Assembly (NCBI GenBank): GCA_017887885.1
Contig: JAGHHB010000090.1
Span: 1 to 37,889 of the forward strand
Origin: Bacilli bacterium
GTDB taxonomy: Bacteria; Bacillota_I; Bacilli_A; RF39; UBA660
DNA length: 37,889 nucleotides
Reading direction: 5' to 3'
Positions within the stretch are counted from its first letter, which is position 1. Each line of letters begins with the position of its first letter. Both the position numbers and the translations under genes were made by a program. The notes beneath the pieces are model-generated. The model was not told the DNA's origin, ran no database searches, and worked only from the letters and a program-made list of their open reading frames with translations. Below, one piece after another: positions 16,533-24,715 of this stretch.

Positions 16533-17843
16533 CTATTCAACCATATAAATGTATCCTAAAAACTTATAACCGGAAAAAATAGACGAAATGCTACCTACCG
16601 TTGTATCAGTATATGATATATGTGATTGATATCTAAATCCATATGGATTGGATTGTGTCTTCACCGAACTGATATTAGCTTCACTATAATCAAGCGTCCC
16701 ATCGTCATTAACTTTTTCAACAACACCAACATGTCCAAATTGGCCAGATTCCCAGACAATAATCGCTCCAGGTTTAGGATTATTAACATCAGTACTATAG
16801 GCAAAGGCTTCATCACCTAAATCAATATTATATTGCAACCAAAATTTAGCATCAGGAGCATATTTCCACTTCAAATCAGATCCAGCTTGAGCAAGTATTT
16901 CATTAGCTCTTCCAAAAGCATACCATGTACATTGACCTACAAAACCGGCACTATAAGACAAATTATTATTAGAAAAGTAAAATTCGTCATCATGAGAGTT
17001 TCCCTGTACAGGCATATTTGTTCTAACCGTAAAATTTTTACTACTTGCCGATAAACCTGAAGAATATCCATAACTTCCTCCTAGTACTCCGAGTTGGACA
17101 CCTGGCGAATAAAAATAGTTTAAAATATAATCATAAGTTTTTCCTTGATTAGCAAGTTCATATGAAGCAATTTGACTCATTCCACGTCCATGACCACCAG
17201 CTATCATATTGGTATACTTATTACTTACTGTTACTTTGTGTTTTTCATTATTAGGAAGTTTAGTATAAGTTACGCTGCAGCCGTTAGAATCACAACTATA
17301 ATCTCCACCTCTATAAAATGAATCATATTCTGATAGAATAATTTCTGAATTATATGTTAGTACTAAACCTTCGGTCGCACTAGCTGCCGTTCTGGCGGCA
17401 TCGGTGATATTAGTAGTAAAATTTTGAGCAGCACTACTATTATTTATTGGTGACTGACAATAGTTAGTTCTAATAATGGCGTATGACCTAGCCGCTATTG
17501 CTTGGGCTTTTAAAGCCTCAATACCTTCACTATTATAAGCTTCAGCACTCACAACACCTGCCACATATTCTTCTAAAGAATAAGCTTTATTATCTACAAT
17601 TATTGTTTCACACTCTTTCTCAACTTTTTGTAAATAAGTGTTTGGTGAGTATCCAATGCCACTAGTTTGCGATCCTGCTCCTTCTATATCAATAATCCCT
17701 AAAACCATAAGAGGGATAATAAGGACAATTAAAAAGATAATATTAGATACGACAAAGGAAACAATTGTCATTATTATTATTCGTCTTGCTTTTAATAATA
17801 TTTTGGCTATGCCACTATTCTTATTACTTTTTTGTTCATCCAC
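16533..17843 (-). CDS. SpoIID/LytB-CHAP fusion, probable T4SS cell-wall remodelling enzyme
   Basis: One membrane helix (residues ~23-50) is followed by two extracellular enzyme domains. Residues ~68-255 are a SpoIID/LytB-type domain: EEYVAGVVSAEAYNSEGIEALKAQAIAARSYA with the catalytic-type Glu101, and GGHGRGMSQ (216-224). SpoIID is a lytic transglycosylase acting on denuded glycan. Residues ~295-436 are a CHAP amidase/endopeptidase: GQCTWYAFGRAN with Cys305, and GHVGVVEKV with His371. Gram-positive T4SS usually carry a two-domain hydrolase (SLT or lysozyme plus NlpC/P60 or CHAP) as VirB1 counterpart; here SpoIID takes the glycan-cleaving place. It sits 25 bases after the VirB4 gene. Confidence 0.88.
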   Translation of the reverse strand: MDEQKSNKNSGIAKILLKARRIIIMTIVSFVVSNIIFLIVLIIPLMVLGIIDIEGAGSQTSGIGYSPNTYLQKVEKECETIIVDNKAYSLEEYVAGVVSAEAYNSEGIEALKAQAIAARSYAIIRTNYCQSPINNSSAAQNFTTNITDAARTAASATEGLVLTYNSEIILSEYDSFYRGGDYSCDSNGCSVTYTKLPNNEKHKVTVSNKYTNMIAGGHGRGMSQIASYELANQGKTYDYILNYFYSPGVQLGVLGGSYGYSSGLSASSKNFTVRTNMPVQGNSHDDEFYFSNNNLSYSAGFVGQCTWYAFGRANEILAQAGSDLKWKYAPDAKFWLQYNIDLGDEAFAYSTDVNNPKPGAIIVWESGQFGHVGVVEKVNDDGTLDYSEANISSVKTQSNPYGFRYQSHISYTDTTVGSISSIFSGYKFLGYIYMVE

Positions 17844-17868
17844 TCTATCACCGCCTAAATAATGGACT

Positions 17869-19653
17869 CTATAATCCTCCGCCCGAACCGAATGACTCTA
17901 ATTCTTCTTCTGTAACCATAACATTTATCTGCATTCTTCTATTACCACACACAAATAATGCTTCTCCCTGACTAAATCTTTTTATCCCCTCTTTTTCATT
18001 ATCATTTAAGTCTATCAACATTGATAAATCTTCAACTGATTGTTTTTTTAATCCCATCACTAAATAATATGAAGAATTATCAAATATTGCTTTACCATGC
18101 ATCAAAATACCATCTGCCACAAAATCGGATGGCTGCTGTGTTATAATAATTGTTCCAGTATTATACTTTCGTGCTCTTCTTTGAACTTGAGCTAAAAATT
18201 CAGCCCCAAGTTCGTTTTTAGCTCCAAGTAGTACATGCGCTTCATCAACAGATAAGACTGTATTTACATGAGGATTTAAACAAAGGCCCCAAGCAAATTT
18301 GAGTACATTAAACAAAAGCGCATTTCTAATATTTGCATCAGAATTCATAAGTTCTTTAATGTTGAAAACAAGAAAATCACTATCAGTATTTATCGAAGTA
18401 TGACCATTAAAGTAATACTGAAGTTCTCTTACAAAAGGTCTTAACTTTAATTCTAATCTTTCCATAACATCGCGTTCATGAGTTTTTTCGGTCATTGAAG
18501 TTAATTTACTAGTTACTGTTATATAGACATCGCTAAAGGTTGGAAAATTTTGTGATGTCAATCTCGAAAAATCTGATGTAAAAGTTATACCAAATCTGGC
18601 ATAAGTATCTTGCACTATTTCACTAAATAATGTCAAAACATCTTCTTCAATATCAGGTGAATAGTACTTCATAAAAGCTTTTAATGACTGCAAAGTCTTA
18701 TTAAGAACAGTATATCCTAATCCGCTTCTGATTTCATCTTCATCGGCATCCATTATCACCTCAAGCGGATTTACCATGCCAAATTCTCCACCTTTTCCTA
18801 AATCAATTACATCGCCGCCATACATCCTTGTCATTTCACTAATCTCACCTTCAGGATCGACCGCTACAATTTGATATCCATTTCTAATATGACTACGAAG
18901 TATTAATTTAGCTGCTGTCGATTTACCACTTCCAGAAGTTCCTAAAATAATCATATTAGCATTATTTCGGTTATTTTCTTTCTTTAGTTGAAATAAAAAC
19001 TGGTTAAATAAGACGACACCTCCGGAAAAATCAACACCAAGCAGTGTAGATAATCCGTCATCTTTAATACTATCAAAAATAAAAGGATACATAGCTGCCA
19101 TCGTAGGTGAAGGCATAGGCGTTCCTATTCTTGTCTCAATAGGTTGCTTATCAAATATTGGTAAAATTGATTTTAACACTCGCTCTTGTTCAAAACGGAG
19201 TGGAATAGCACGCATCTGCATTGCATCCATATAGTTTTTTAAATTTACTTTTTTTATTTCTAAAGCCTCCCGAGTGTCAGCGGTCACCATAATATGCATT
19301 TGAAAATCGAAAGTTTTAGCTTGCGTGGAAGTAAACTGTTGAATAAAATATTCTAAAGAATCAACATCTTGCCTTATTCTTTCTTGAATAGTACGATCTC
19401 TTTCTTGCTGATATCTACTTTTTAAATCAGCAATTTCTTTATTTAACATTTTAGCAAGAACAGAAAAAGGAAGAGGAATGTGTTTAATTACCAATTTAAC
19501 ACCAGACATATTAGTCAAATTAGACAAATAACCTGAACCAATAAATCTCGGATACGAAATAACAGTTAATATAGTGGCATAGCGATCACTTATTACAAAA
19601 TCAGCTGGATTAAATTGCAATCCTTTAGGAGCTAATTCACTTTTTAAATTCAT
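17869..19653 (-). CDS. VirB4-type T4SS ATPase, C-terminal ORF
   Basis: VirB4 is the universal ATPase of type IV secretion, cytoplasmic and membrane-associated. Walker A is LGTSGSGKSTAAK (from residue 237) and Walker B VLSVDEAHVLLG (466-477), with IITQQPSDF and KAIFDNSSYYLVMG as later family blocks. Residues 1-200 correspond to the second half of the VirB4 N-terminal domain, and the first half is encoded by the preceding ORF. The two genes overlap as TAATG, so this is coupled translation of a split protein and not an obvious frameshift. At 594 aa plus ~188 aa the sum equals a normal VirB4. Confidence 0.92.
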   Translation of the reverse strand: MNLKSELAPKGLQFNPADFVISDRYATILTVISYPRFIGSGYLSNLTNMSGVKLVIKHIPLPFSVLAKMLNKEIADLKSRYQQERDRTIQERIRQDVDSLEYFIQQFTSTQAKTFDFQMHIMVTADTREALEIKKVNLKNYMDAMQMRAIPLRFEQERVLKSILPIFDKQPIETRIGTPMPSPTMAAMYPFIFDSIKDDGLSTLLGVDFSGGVVLFNQFLFQLKKENNRNNANMIILGTSGSGKSTAAKLILRSHIRNGYQIVAVDPEGEISEMTRMYGGDVIDLGKGGEFGMVNPLEVIMDADEDEIRSGLGYTVLNKTLQSLKAFMKYYSPDIEEDVLTLFSEIVQDTYARFGITFTSDFSRLTSQNFPTFSDVYITVTSKLTSMTEKTHERDVMERLELKLRPFVRELQYYFNGHTSINTDSDFLVFNIKELMNSDANIRNALLFNVLKFAWGLCLNPHVNTVLSVDEAHVLLGAKNELGAEFLAQVQRRARKYNTGTIIITQQPSDFVADGILMHGKAIFDNSSYYLVMGLKKQSVEDLSMLIDLNDNEKEGIKRFSQGEALFVCGNRRMQINVMVTEEELESFGSGGGL

Positions 19654-20219
19654 TATGATATCACCGTCCCGAAATTAGTAGTCATTCCACTATTAAGAAA
19701 ATTATCTAATATTATTCTCAAATCATCATTGGAAACTTGTGATGATTCTAAACCAGCATTGGCAAGTCCAGTCATTAATGTTCTTAAACGTTTTTGAATA
19801 AGATCATCATTTTTTTCCTTAAATAAAATATAATACTCTGTATCAGTTATGTTATTACTCATGAAATCATTAGCTTTATTAATATCTTGATTAATAAGTT
19901 TTCTAATAGCGGGACTAGTAGTTTGATTATATAGCAATTGAAGACGAGCTAAATAGCTATTCAAATCAACAGGACGATCTGCTGAAATTAGCCAAAACTC
20001 AAAATCAATAGAATTATAAAAATTTTTTAATGCTATAATAGTGTTATCCTGTGCTGCTTGATCTAATATAAAAATATTTCTTGGTCTAATTTTGACACCG
20101 GTCACTTTTAACTTATTATCAAGAACAATAGTTCCATTAATGATGGATTTTATTGGTATCCAATCTTCTGTATATTTAGAATTATTTTTTTTCGTTTTCG
20201 TCAACTGCGAATTTTTCAT
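19653..20219 (-). CDS. VirB4-type ATPase, N-terminal ORF (split gene)
   Basis: The product (188 aa from ATG 20219; the track's 20288 start is GTG inside the preceding gene) reads DWIPIKSIINGTIVLDNKLKVTGVKIRPRNIF, then EFWLISADRPVDLNSYLARLQLL. This is the pattern of the VirB4/TraE N-terminal domain that binds membrane partners. It has no Walker motif. It ends with TAA overlapping the ATG of the ATPase-domain ORF. ATG 20243 (AAAGAAG ribosome site) is a second possible start. Either start overlaps the end of the PrgI-like gene, so all three are likely translated in a coupled way. Confidence 0.8.
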   Translation of the reverse strand: MKNSQLTKTKKNNSKYTEDWIPIKSIINGTIVLDNKLKVTGVKIRPRNIFILDQAAQDNTIIALKNFYNSIDFEFWLISADRPVDLNSYLARLQLLYNQTTSPAIRKLINQDINKANDFMSNNITDTEYYILFKEKNDDLIQKRLRTLMTGLANAGLESSQVSNDDLRIILDNFLNSGMTTNFGTVIS

Positions 20220-20511
20220 AAAAACACCAACCCTTCCATACATAGTTTCTTCTTTCCGAGAAAAATTTAATAATACTTTGCAGAGCACACATGACGTTAT
20301 GATAATTGGGAATAGGAATTACTAAAAATCCCGTTATTCCTACAGGAAGACAAGAAATAATCATGAGTGAAGCATTTTCTGAAGGAACAATTACGAATAA
20401 AAGTAAAGTCGTCAAAATTCCCGCTCCAAATAAGATTAAATCAAATGGTCGAAATAAGTTAAATATTAGTGTTCCTCGTTTTGCATTAGCAGGAACTAAA
20501 TATCCATTCAC
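20182..20511 (-). CDS. PrgI-like small T4SS membrane protein
   Basis: 109 aa with a hydrophilic start (MNGYLVPANAKRG), two adjacent hydrophobic helices at residues ~25-63, and a basic C-terminus (FFSERRNYVWKGW). Size, topology and position directly upstream of VirB4 fit the PrgI family of Gram-positive conjugation systems, which I take as a VirB3-like partner of VirB4. The start codon is GTG (20511), with GAGGAGTG upstream. The end overlaps the VirB4 N-terminal ORF. Confidence 0.75.
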   Translation of the reverse strand: MNGYLVPANAKRGTLIFNLFRPFDLILFGAGILTTLLLFVIVPSENASLMIISCLPVGITGFLVIPIPNYHNVMCALQSIIKFFSERRNYVWKGWCFYEKFAVDENEKK

Positions 20512-20531
20512 TAGTTATCACACTCCTCTTT

Positions 20532-22514
20532 TTAATTTCCTCTTTTATCATATTTAGCATTCGCTTTGGCCTGTTCATATTTTTCATAATCACTACCTCC
20601 AGCTCCGCTAATGTTATTAATTCCTTTTTTGACGGTATCTTTATATGTCTTAAAAGTCGTCGCTCTAGCAGTTCCACTTATAGAAGTATCGATAAGAGAA
20701 TCACCTGCAAGTTCTCCATAACCATTTTCAATGCCTTTGCTTCTTATTGCTTCAGCATTCTTCATCTTAATTATAACGTTATCCGTATCTACATTACGAG
20801 TCAAATGGTCTGCTAAAGCAACTTCTTTTGCATGCTTAATGTTATTTTGAGCAGCTTCAATATCTTTAGCTGTAACGTTTTGTGTTATACTTTTATAAAC
20901 AGGTTTACCACCTTGTGTTATAGGTTTTCCCGTACTCTTATTAATCATTTGAGACCTTTTTGTAATTTTTCCGGTTTGCATCATGGAATCTAAAGCCATT
21001 TGCGCAGCCATAACTCTTGGATCCTTTTCAATTTCTTTATCAACATCACTTAATGCATCCTGATAATTTTTAAGGAATTGTAGTTTGTGCTCAAATTCTT
21101 CTTTTCTTCTAGTTGCAGTACTAGCACCGAGATGTCTTCCCCAAAAAGTGGAGTCGTCATTTTTTCTTTCGTAAGCTCTATCAGCAGCTTTTCTTTGCTT
21201 ATTCATAGCGTTTTGAACATTTTTAAATACGCCACCACTTGTTCTGGCTCCTATGAGTCCTCTTCCAAGTCCACTAATAGCTCCCGCAACTTTTCCTCCA
21301 ATTCCATTACCTCTTTTGATGCCAGTAGCAGCTACTGCACCTGCACCAATTAGAGCTCCTGTGCCAAATGTAAGTGCGCCTTTAACTTCCTTGCTAGGTT
21401 TTAAGCCCATGCTAAAACTTGCAACGCCACCACCAAGATTAGGAAATAAATCTTTTAAAAGATCTGGTACTTTTTTAGCAAATAAGAGAAGGCCAACAAC
21501 TAAAAATATTTTTACCCAATTCTTTGTCGCCGTCGAAATATCTCCTAAACTTAAAGATAAAATACTTTTTGAAGAAGAAAGCGCTTCTAAAACATAACTA
21601 GATAAATTGACAATAAAATAAATTAAAGCTAATCTAATAAACAAATCTAAAAAAGTAGTTGTACATTGTTTAATCCATTTTTTAAATGCCCCATCTGGAT
21701 CAGATATATAAGAAAGAATAGGAACGGGGGCAATTAATTGCAAATAAGCTAATTGAAAGACTCTTATAGCAGCCTGGAAACAATACATGAAAAGCATCCA
21801 TAAAACGGCACCACCTACTAATAACATAAAAATTTCATTGAATTCAATAGTATATTCACCATTTCTTTTATAAACAAGAAATCTTTCAGCATACCCAAAA
21901 TTTTCTGTTCCGTCATTTATTTTATTTTTAATTGAATTAATTTGAGTCTCCGTAAGATCAGCCTCTCCTTCTTCAGGATCAACTCCTTCACTCAAAAAAG
22001 GTTCCAGTTCATCTTCATAAAAAGAAAAGTATAACTCTGAAGAAAGTACTCTTCCAAAAGTCGTGCTATCTCCTCGCGGAGAATCACCGATAATTAATTT
22101 ATAAAGAACATTGTCACCATTATTTTCATTACCAATTATCAAATTTTGAATATCGAAAGCTTCTCTAAAAATAGTGGGAGTTATTCCAAGTAGCACTATA
22201 GAGAAAATACACCTACCAATTATTTTTCCAAAACCATTTTTTTGATCAGATAATTTATTTGGATCAATTAAGGCCTGAATAAGAGTAAAAGTGAGTTTAA
22301 ATAACATGAATAATCCTAATATCATTCCTACTCTTTGATATACAGCCTGTACTAAATCATTATCTAAAATTTCTGCTCGTGAAATATACATAAATAGATC
22401 ATAAATATTGATAATTAAGTTGTAAATTAGAGTTGCAATTCGGCCAATAAGAATTCTAAAAGCATGCTTTATTGCACTAGCAATATCTCCCATTAAGCTT
22501 AATGTATAAATCAT
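20532..22514 (-). CDS. VirB6/TrbL-like polytopic channel protein
   Basis: 660 aa. The first ~370 residues hold about six to seven hydrophobic helices (for example YQRVGMILGLFMLFKLTFTL, IGRCIFSIVLLGITPTIF, MLLVGGAVLWMLFMYCFQAAI, LFIRLALIYFIVNLSSYVLEA, IFLVVGLLLFAKKVPDLL). The stretch AAIRVFQLAYLQLIAPVPILSYI resembles the conserved core of VirB6/TrbL-type proteins, which form the inner-membrane part of the T4SS channel. Residues ~370-450 are Gly-rich (GTGALIGAGAVAATGIKRGNGIGGKVAGA), and the last ~200 are charged and probably coiled or cytoplasmic, like the long C-tails of Gram-positive VirB6 proteins. Ribosome site AAAGGTGG precedes ATG 22514. Confidence 0.85.
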   Translation of the reverse strand: MIYTLSLMGDIASAIKHAFRILIGRIATLIYNLIINIYDLFMYISRAEILDNDLVQAVYQRVGMILGLFMLFKLTFTLIQALIDPNKLSDQKNGFGKIIGRCIFSIVLLGITPTIFREAFDIQNLIIGNENNGDNVLYKLIIGDSPRGDSTTFGRVLSSELYFSFYEDELEPFLSEGVDPEEGEADLTETQINSIKNKINDGTENFGYAERFLVYKRNGEYTIEFNEIFMLLVGGAVLWMLFMYCFQAAIRVFQLAYLQLIAPVPILSYISDPDGAFKKWIKQCTTTFLDLFIRLALIYFIVNLSSYVLEALSSSKSILSLSLGDISTATKNWVKIFLVVGLLLFAKKVPDLLKDLFPNLGGGVASFSMGLKPSKEVKGALTFGTGALIGAGAVAATGIKRGNGIGGKVAGAISGLGRGLIGARTSGGVFKNVQNAMNKQRKAADRAYERKNDDSTFWGRHLGASTATRRKEEFEHKLQFLKNYQDALSDVDKEIEKDPRVMAAQMALDSMMQTGKITKRSQMINKSTGKPITQGGKPVYKSITQNVTAKDIEAAQNNIKHAKEVALADHLTRNVDTDNVIIKMKNAEAIRSKGIENGYGELAGDSLIDTSISGTARATTFKTYKDTVKKGINNISGAGGSDYEKYEQAKANAKYDKRGN

Positions 22515-22532
22515 ATTACTAAATCCACCTTT

Positions 22533-24101
22533 CTAAAATAAACCGCATGTATCAGGTGATATAATACCCCAAACTTTATTAGCTATATTTAATATTATAT
22601 TAACTATAGTTGGGACAAAAAATATTAGTATAGCTATACCGAGTCTTTTGATAAAATCTTGTTGTGCTTTTTTCATATTTTCTTCGGTTCCAGCAAAAAC
22701 AGCTTTTGCAAAATCAAAGATCCCAAATCCTATTAAAATTATCGGAATAACAATTTTCACAATATCTAAATATGAATTAATCTTATCCACTAATTCCTGA
22801 CCCAATAATCCCTCACAATCAATGATAACGGATATTCCACGACCACCCGCTATTGCTTCATATTCTTTTCTAACATCAGAAGTATCCTCGCTATTTAAAC
22901 CATAATCATCAGAATATTTGTCTAAATACGATGAACATCTTACGAGTTTTTTTAATTCATCATCAGTAAGTTCTTTTATATTAGGAAAAGCATCATATTC
23001 ATTGAGCATTTTAGAAACATCATCTGCAACAAGCTTAAATACGGTATTATCAACAGCATCTAGACCTCCCAACAAATTAACAAAGGCACAATTAGTAGCC
23101 GAATTAAGAGCTAAAGCTGACGATTGATTAGAACAAAGTTTATATTCTGTAGTATTATTATAAACATTATTGATTATAGGAATAGCTCCCGATAGATCAT
23201 TTAACATATCATGAGCCGTATAATCACTAAAAAATTGATAGCCTCTGCTCTCTTCCATTTTACTATTAAAAGCATCACAAGTGTAAAGAAGTTTATTATA
23301 ATCTTTTTTTAGTGAATTGTAACTTTCATTTTCTTTCAAAATTACCTCAATATTGTCATTATACCAATCATCTACAGCAGATTTAAGCTTACCCTTGTTA
23401 TCACCACTATCAAATATTATTTCTATTGATTTTGAGTATCCACTTTCAGGTACTCGTCCAGATGATATTATATATTTAGGAGTAAAATTAAAAGTATTTC
23501 CTAATCTAAAAAAATTTTCTCTAAAATTGATTGCATCTTTTGATATAAGATTATATTTATCTATATAAGCTGGCTCTCCCCATTCTGCCCTTGAAGCAAG
23601 ATGAACAAAATTACCATTATAATCATAATACTCTACCATTATAGAAGAATAGTCAGTAAAATTATTGTCAGAATGATTGTATAAATAGAAACTATATTGA
23701 TTTTCTTCCATTCTAACAGCCTTTATAGTTTCACCGATCCCAGCTAAAACCCTATTATTACCTTCTTTAGATTTTCTTATCTTTTCAGGACAAACACCAT
23801 TGGCTAGTTGTGAATTAGAATTATAATTATCCCTTGTATCACACCATTCATCCATCTCTTCAGAATCTTGAAACCAACACCAATCAACCTTATATATTTT
23901 ATTTCCATCAGGGTCAAGAAAATACCATACAGTTCCTATATTAGTATCACTTCCTTCTGTACCGCGAAAAAAAATCCAGTTACCTTCTCCTTCATCAGTT
24001 CTTTTACATTCTAGATACATCACCGGACCATCGGCCTTAACAATATTAATACCAATAAATAAAAATATGGAAATTAGAATTAATTTATATATTTTTTTCA
24101 T
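22533..24101 (-). CDS. Large exported Cys-rich protein with VirB2-like C-terminal domain
   Basis: Residues 1-23 are a signal peptide (MKKIYKLILISIFLFIGINIVKA). The ~400-residue extracellular part is unrecognised and Cys-rich (ECKR, DWCW, EWCD, GVCP, TCDA, LCSN, NCAF, RCSS). The last ~90 residues are two hydrophobic helices around a charged loop: IVKIVIPIILIGFGIFDFAKAVFAG-TEENMKKAQQDFIKRL-GIAILIFFVPTIVNIIL, the arrangement of TrbC/VirB2 pilins. The same domain forms the adjacent 132-aa protein. It could be a pilin-tethered adhesin or a pilus-base subunit. It heads the T4SS core transcript, with its own extended -10 promoter. Confidence 0.75.
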   Translation of the reverse strand: MKKIYKLILISIFLFIGINIVKADGPVMYLECKRTDEGEGNWIFFRGTEGSDTNIGTVWYFLDPDGNKIYKVDWCWFQDSEEMDEWCDTRDNYNSNSQLANGVCPEKIRKSKEGNNRVLAGIGETIKAVRMEENQYSFYLYNHSDNNFTDYSSIMVEYYDYNGNFVHLASRAEWGEPAYIDKYNLISKDAINFRENFFRLGNTFNFTPKYIISSGRVPESGYSKSIEIIFDSGDNKGKLKSAVDDWYNDNIEVILKENESYNSLKKDYNKLLYTCDAFNSKMEESRGYQFFSDYTAHDMLNDLSGAIPIINNVYNNTTEYKLCSNQSSALALNSATNCAFVNLLGGLDAVDNTVFKLVADDVSKMLNEYDAFPNIKELTDDELKKLVRCSSYLDKYSDDYGLNSEDTSDVRKEYEAIAGGRGISVIIDCEGLLGQELVDKINSYLDIVKIVIPIILIGFGIFDFAKAVFAGTEENMKKAQQDFIKRLGIAILIFFVPTIVNIILNIANKVWGIISPDTCGLF

Positions 24102-24139
24102 ATTGAACTCCTTTTTAGAAAATAACCTGTTATAGTTAA

Positions 24140-24168
24140 ATTATAACATAGATGTTCAAAAAATGAAA
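24140..24168 (-). promoter_or_regulatory. Promoter of the T4SS core unit
   Basis: Minus strand TATAAT (24140-24145) with TGT before it (extended -10). At 17 bases the -35 is TTTCAT (24163-24168), which is weak. A strong AAAAGGAG ribosome site follows before ATG 24101. The terminator of the preceding gene lies just upstream. Confidence 0.5.
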
Positions 24169-24199
24169 TATTTTTTAATTATTTTTATAGCTATTATGA

Positions 24200-24236
24200 A
24201 AAGAAAAAAGAAAACTCTAGCTTTTGAGTTTTCTTT
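24200..24236 (-). terminator. Terminator of the small VirB2-like gene
   Basis: Perfect 11-base inverted repeat: minus strand AAAGAAAACTC (24226-24236), eight-base loop, GAGTTTTCTTT (24207-24217), then TTTCTTTT. One of the clearest hairpins in the window. Confidence 0.85.
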
Positions 24237-24260
24237 ATCGTTATTTATTATAACTTGTTG

Positions 24261-24659
24261 CTATTCAGCTTCACCAGTTCCAGTTTCACCAGTTATTTTT
24301 GTATATACACATTTATCATTTGCTTCGCCTTTACTTAATATACAGTTCCAACAACCACGCCAATCGCTTGTTCCTTCAAGCTGCTCTTCTTCCCCACTGA
24401 AAAGAGAAGTCGCAAAACTTAAAACTAATTGAACAATCCAAACAACAGCGAAAACTAAAACAGCATATATAAGTCTTTTAATAAAGGCAGATCTTGCTTT
24501 TTTAACTTCATCTTCTTTACTTGCTATAACGGCTTTTCCTAAATCGATCATTCCAAGTATTATAAGGATTATAGGAATACCTATTTTTATGGCCTCAATG
24601 GCATAACCTATCAAAGTCATAACTGGCCTTAATTCTTGTGCGCAAGCTAATACATACAT
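24261..24659 (-). CDS. VirB2-like small two-helix membrane protein (candidate T4SS pilin)
   Basis: 132 aa with two hydrophobic helices (residues ~17-47, AIEAIKIGIPIILIILGMIDLGKAVIA, and ~66-88, LIYAVLVFAVVWIVQLVLSFA) joined by SKEDEVKKARSAFIKRL. This is the TrbC/VirB2 pilin topology. The segment is clearly related to the C-terminus of the 522-aa neighbour: IPIILI, the D/A-K-A-V pattern, the KKA...FIKRL loop. The C-terminal ~40 residues are hydrophilic with Cys pairs (GCWNCILS, DKCVY). It lacks an obvious long signal peptide. It is a separate transcription unit, with its own promoter abutting tadZ and its own terminator, which fits a need for higher expression as a major subunit. Confidence 0.75.
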   Translation of the reverse strand: MYVLACAQELRPVMTLIGYAIEAIKIGIPIILIILGMIDLGKAVIASKEDEVKKARSAFIKRLIYAVLVFAVVWIVQLVLSFATSLFSGEEEQLEGTSDWRGCWNCILSKGEANDKCVYTKITGETGTGEAE

Positions 24660-24686
24660 ATTATCACTCCTTCTTCTTATAAGAAT

Positions 24687-24715
24687 ATATTACACTATAT
24701 ACTAAAAAAAGTCAA
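24687..24715 (-). promoter_or_regulatory. Promoter of the small VirB2-like gene
   Basis: Minus strand TTGACT (24710-24715), 17-base spacer, TAATAT (24687-24692), then AAGGAGTGA ribosome site before ATG 24659. The -35 box touches the TGA stop of the tadZ-like gene. Confidence 0.65.

Noticed and set aside
20220-20288. N-terminal extension of the VirB4 N-terminal ORF
   Set aside because: The GTG at 20288 lies within the PrgI-like coding region without a ribosome site; later ATGs fit the family better.
20486-20677. Minus-strand ORF of 63 aa at the VirB6/PrgI junction
   Set aside because: Overlaps the VirB6-like C-terminus out of frame and has no family resemblance.
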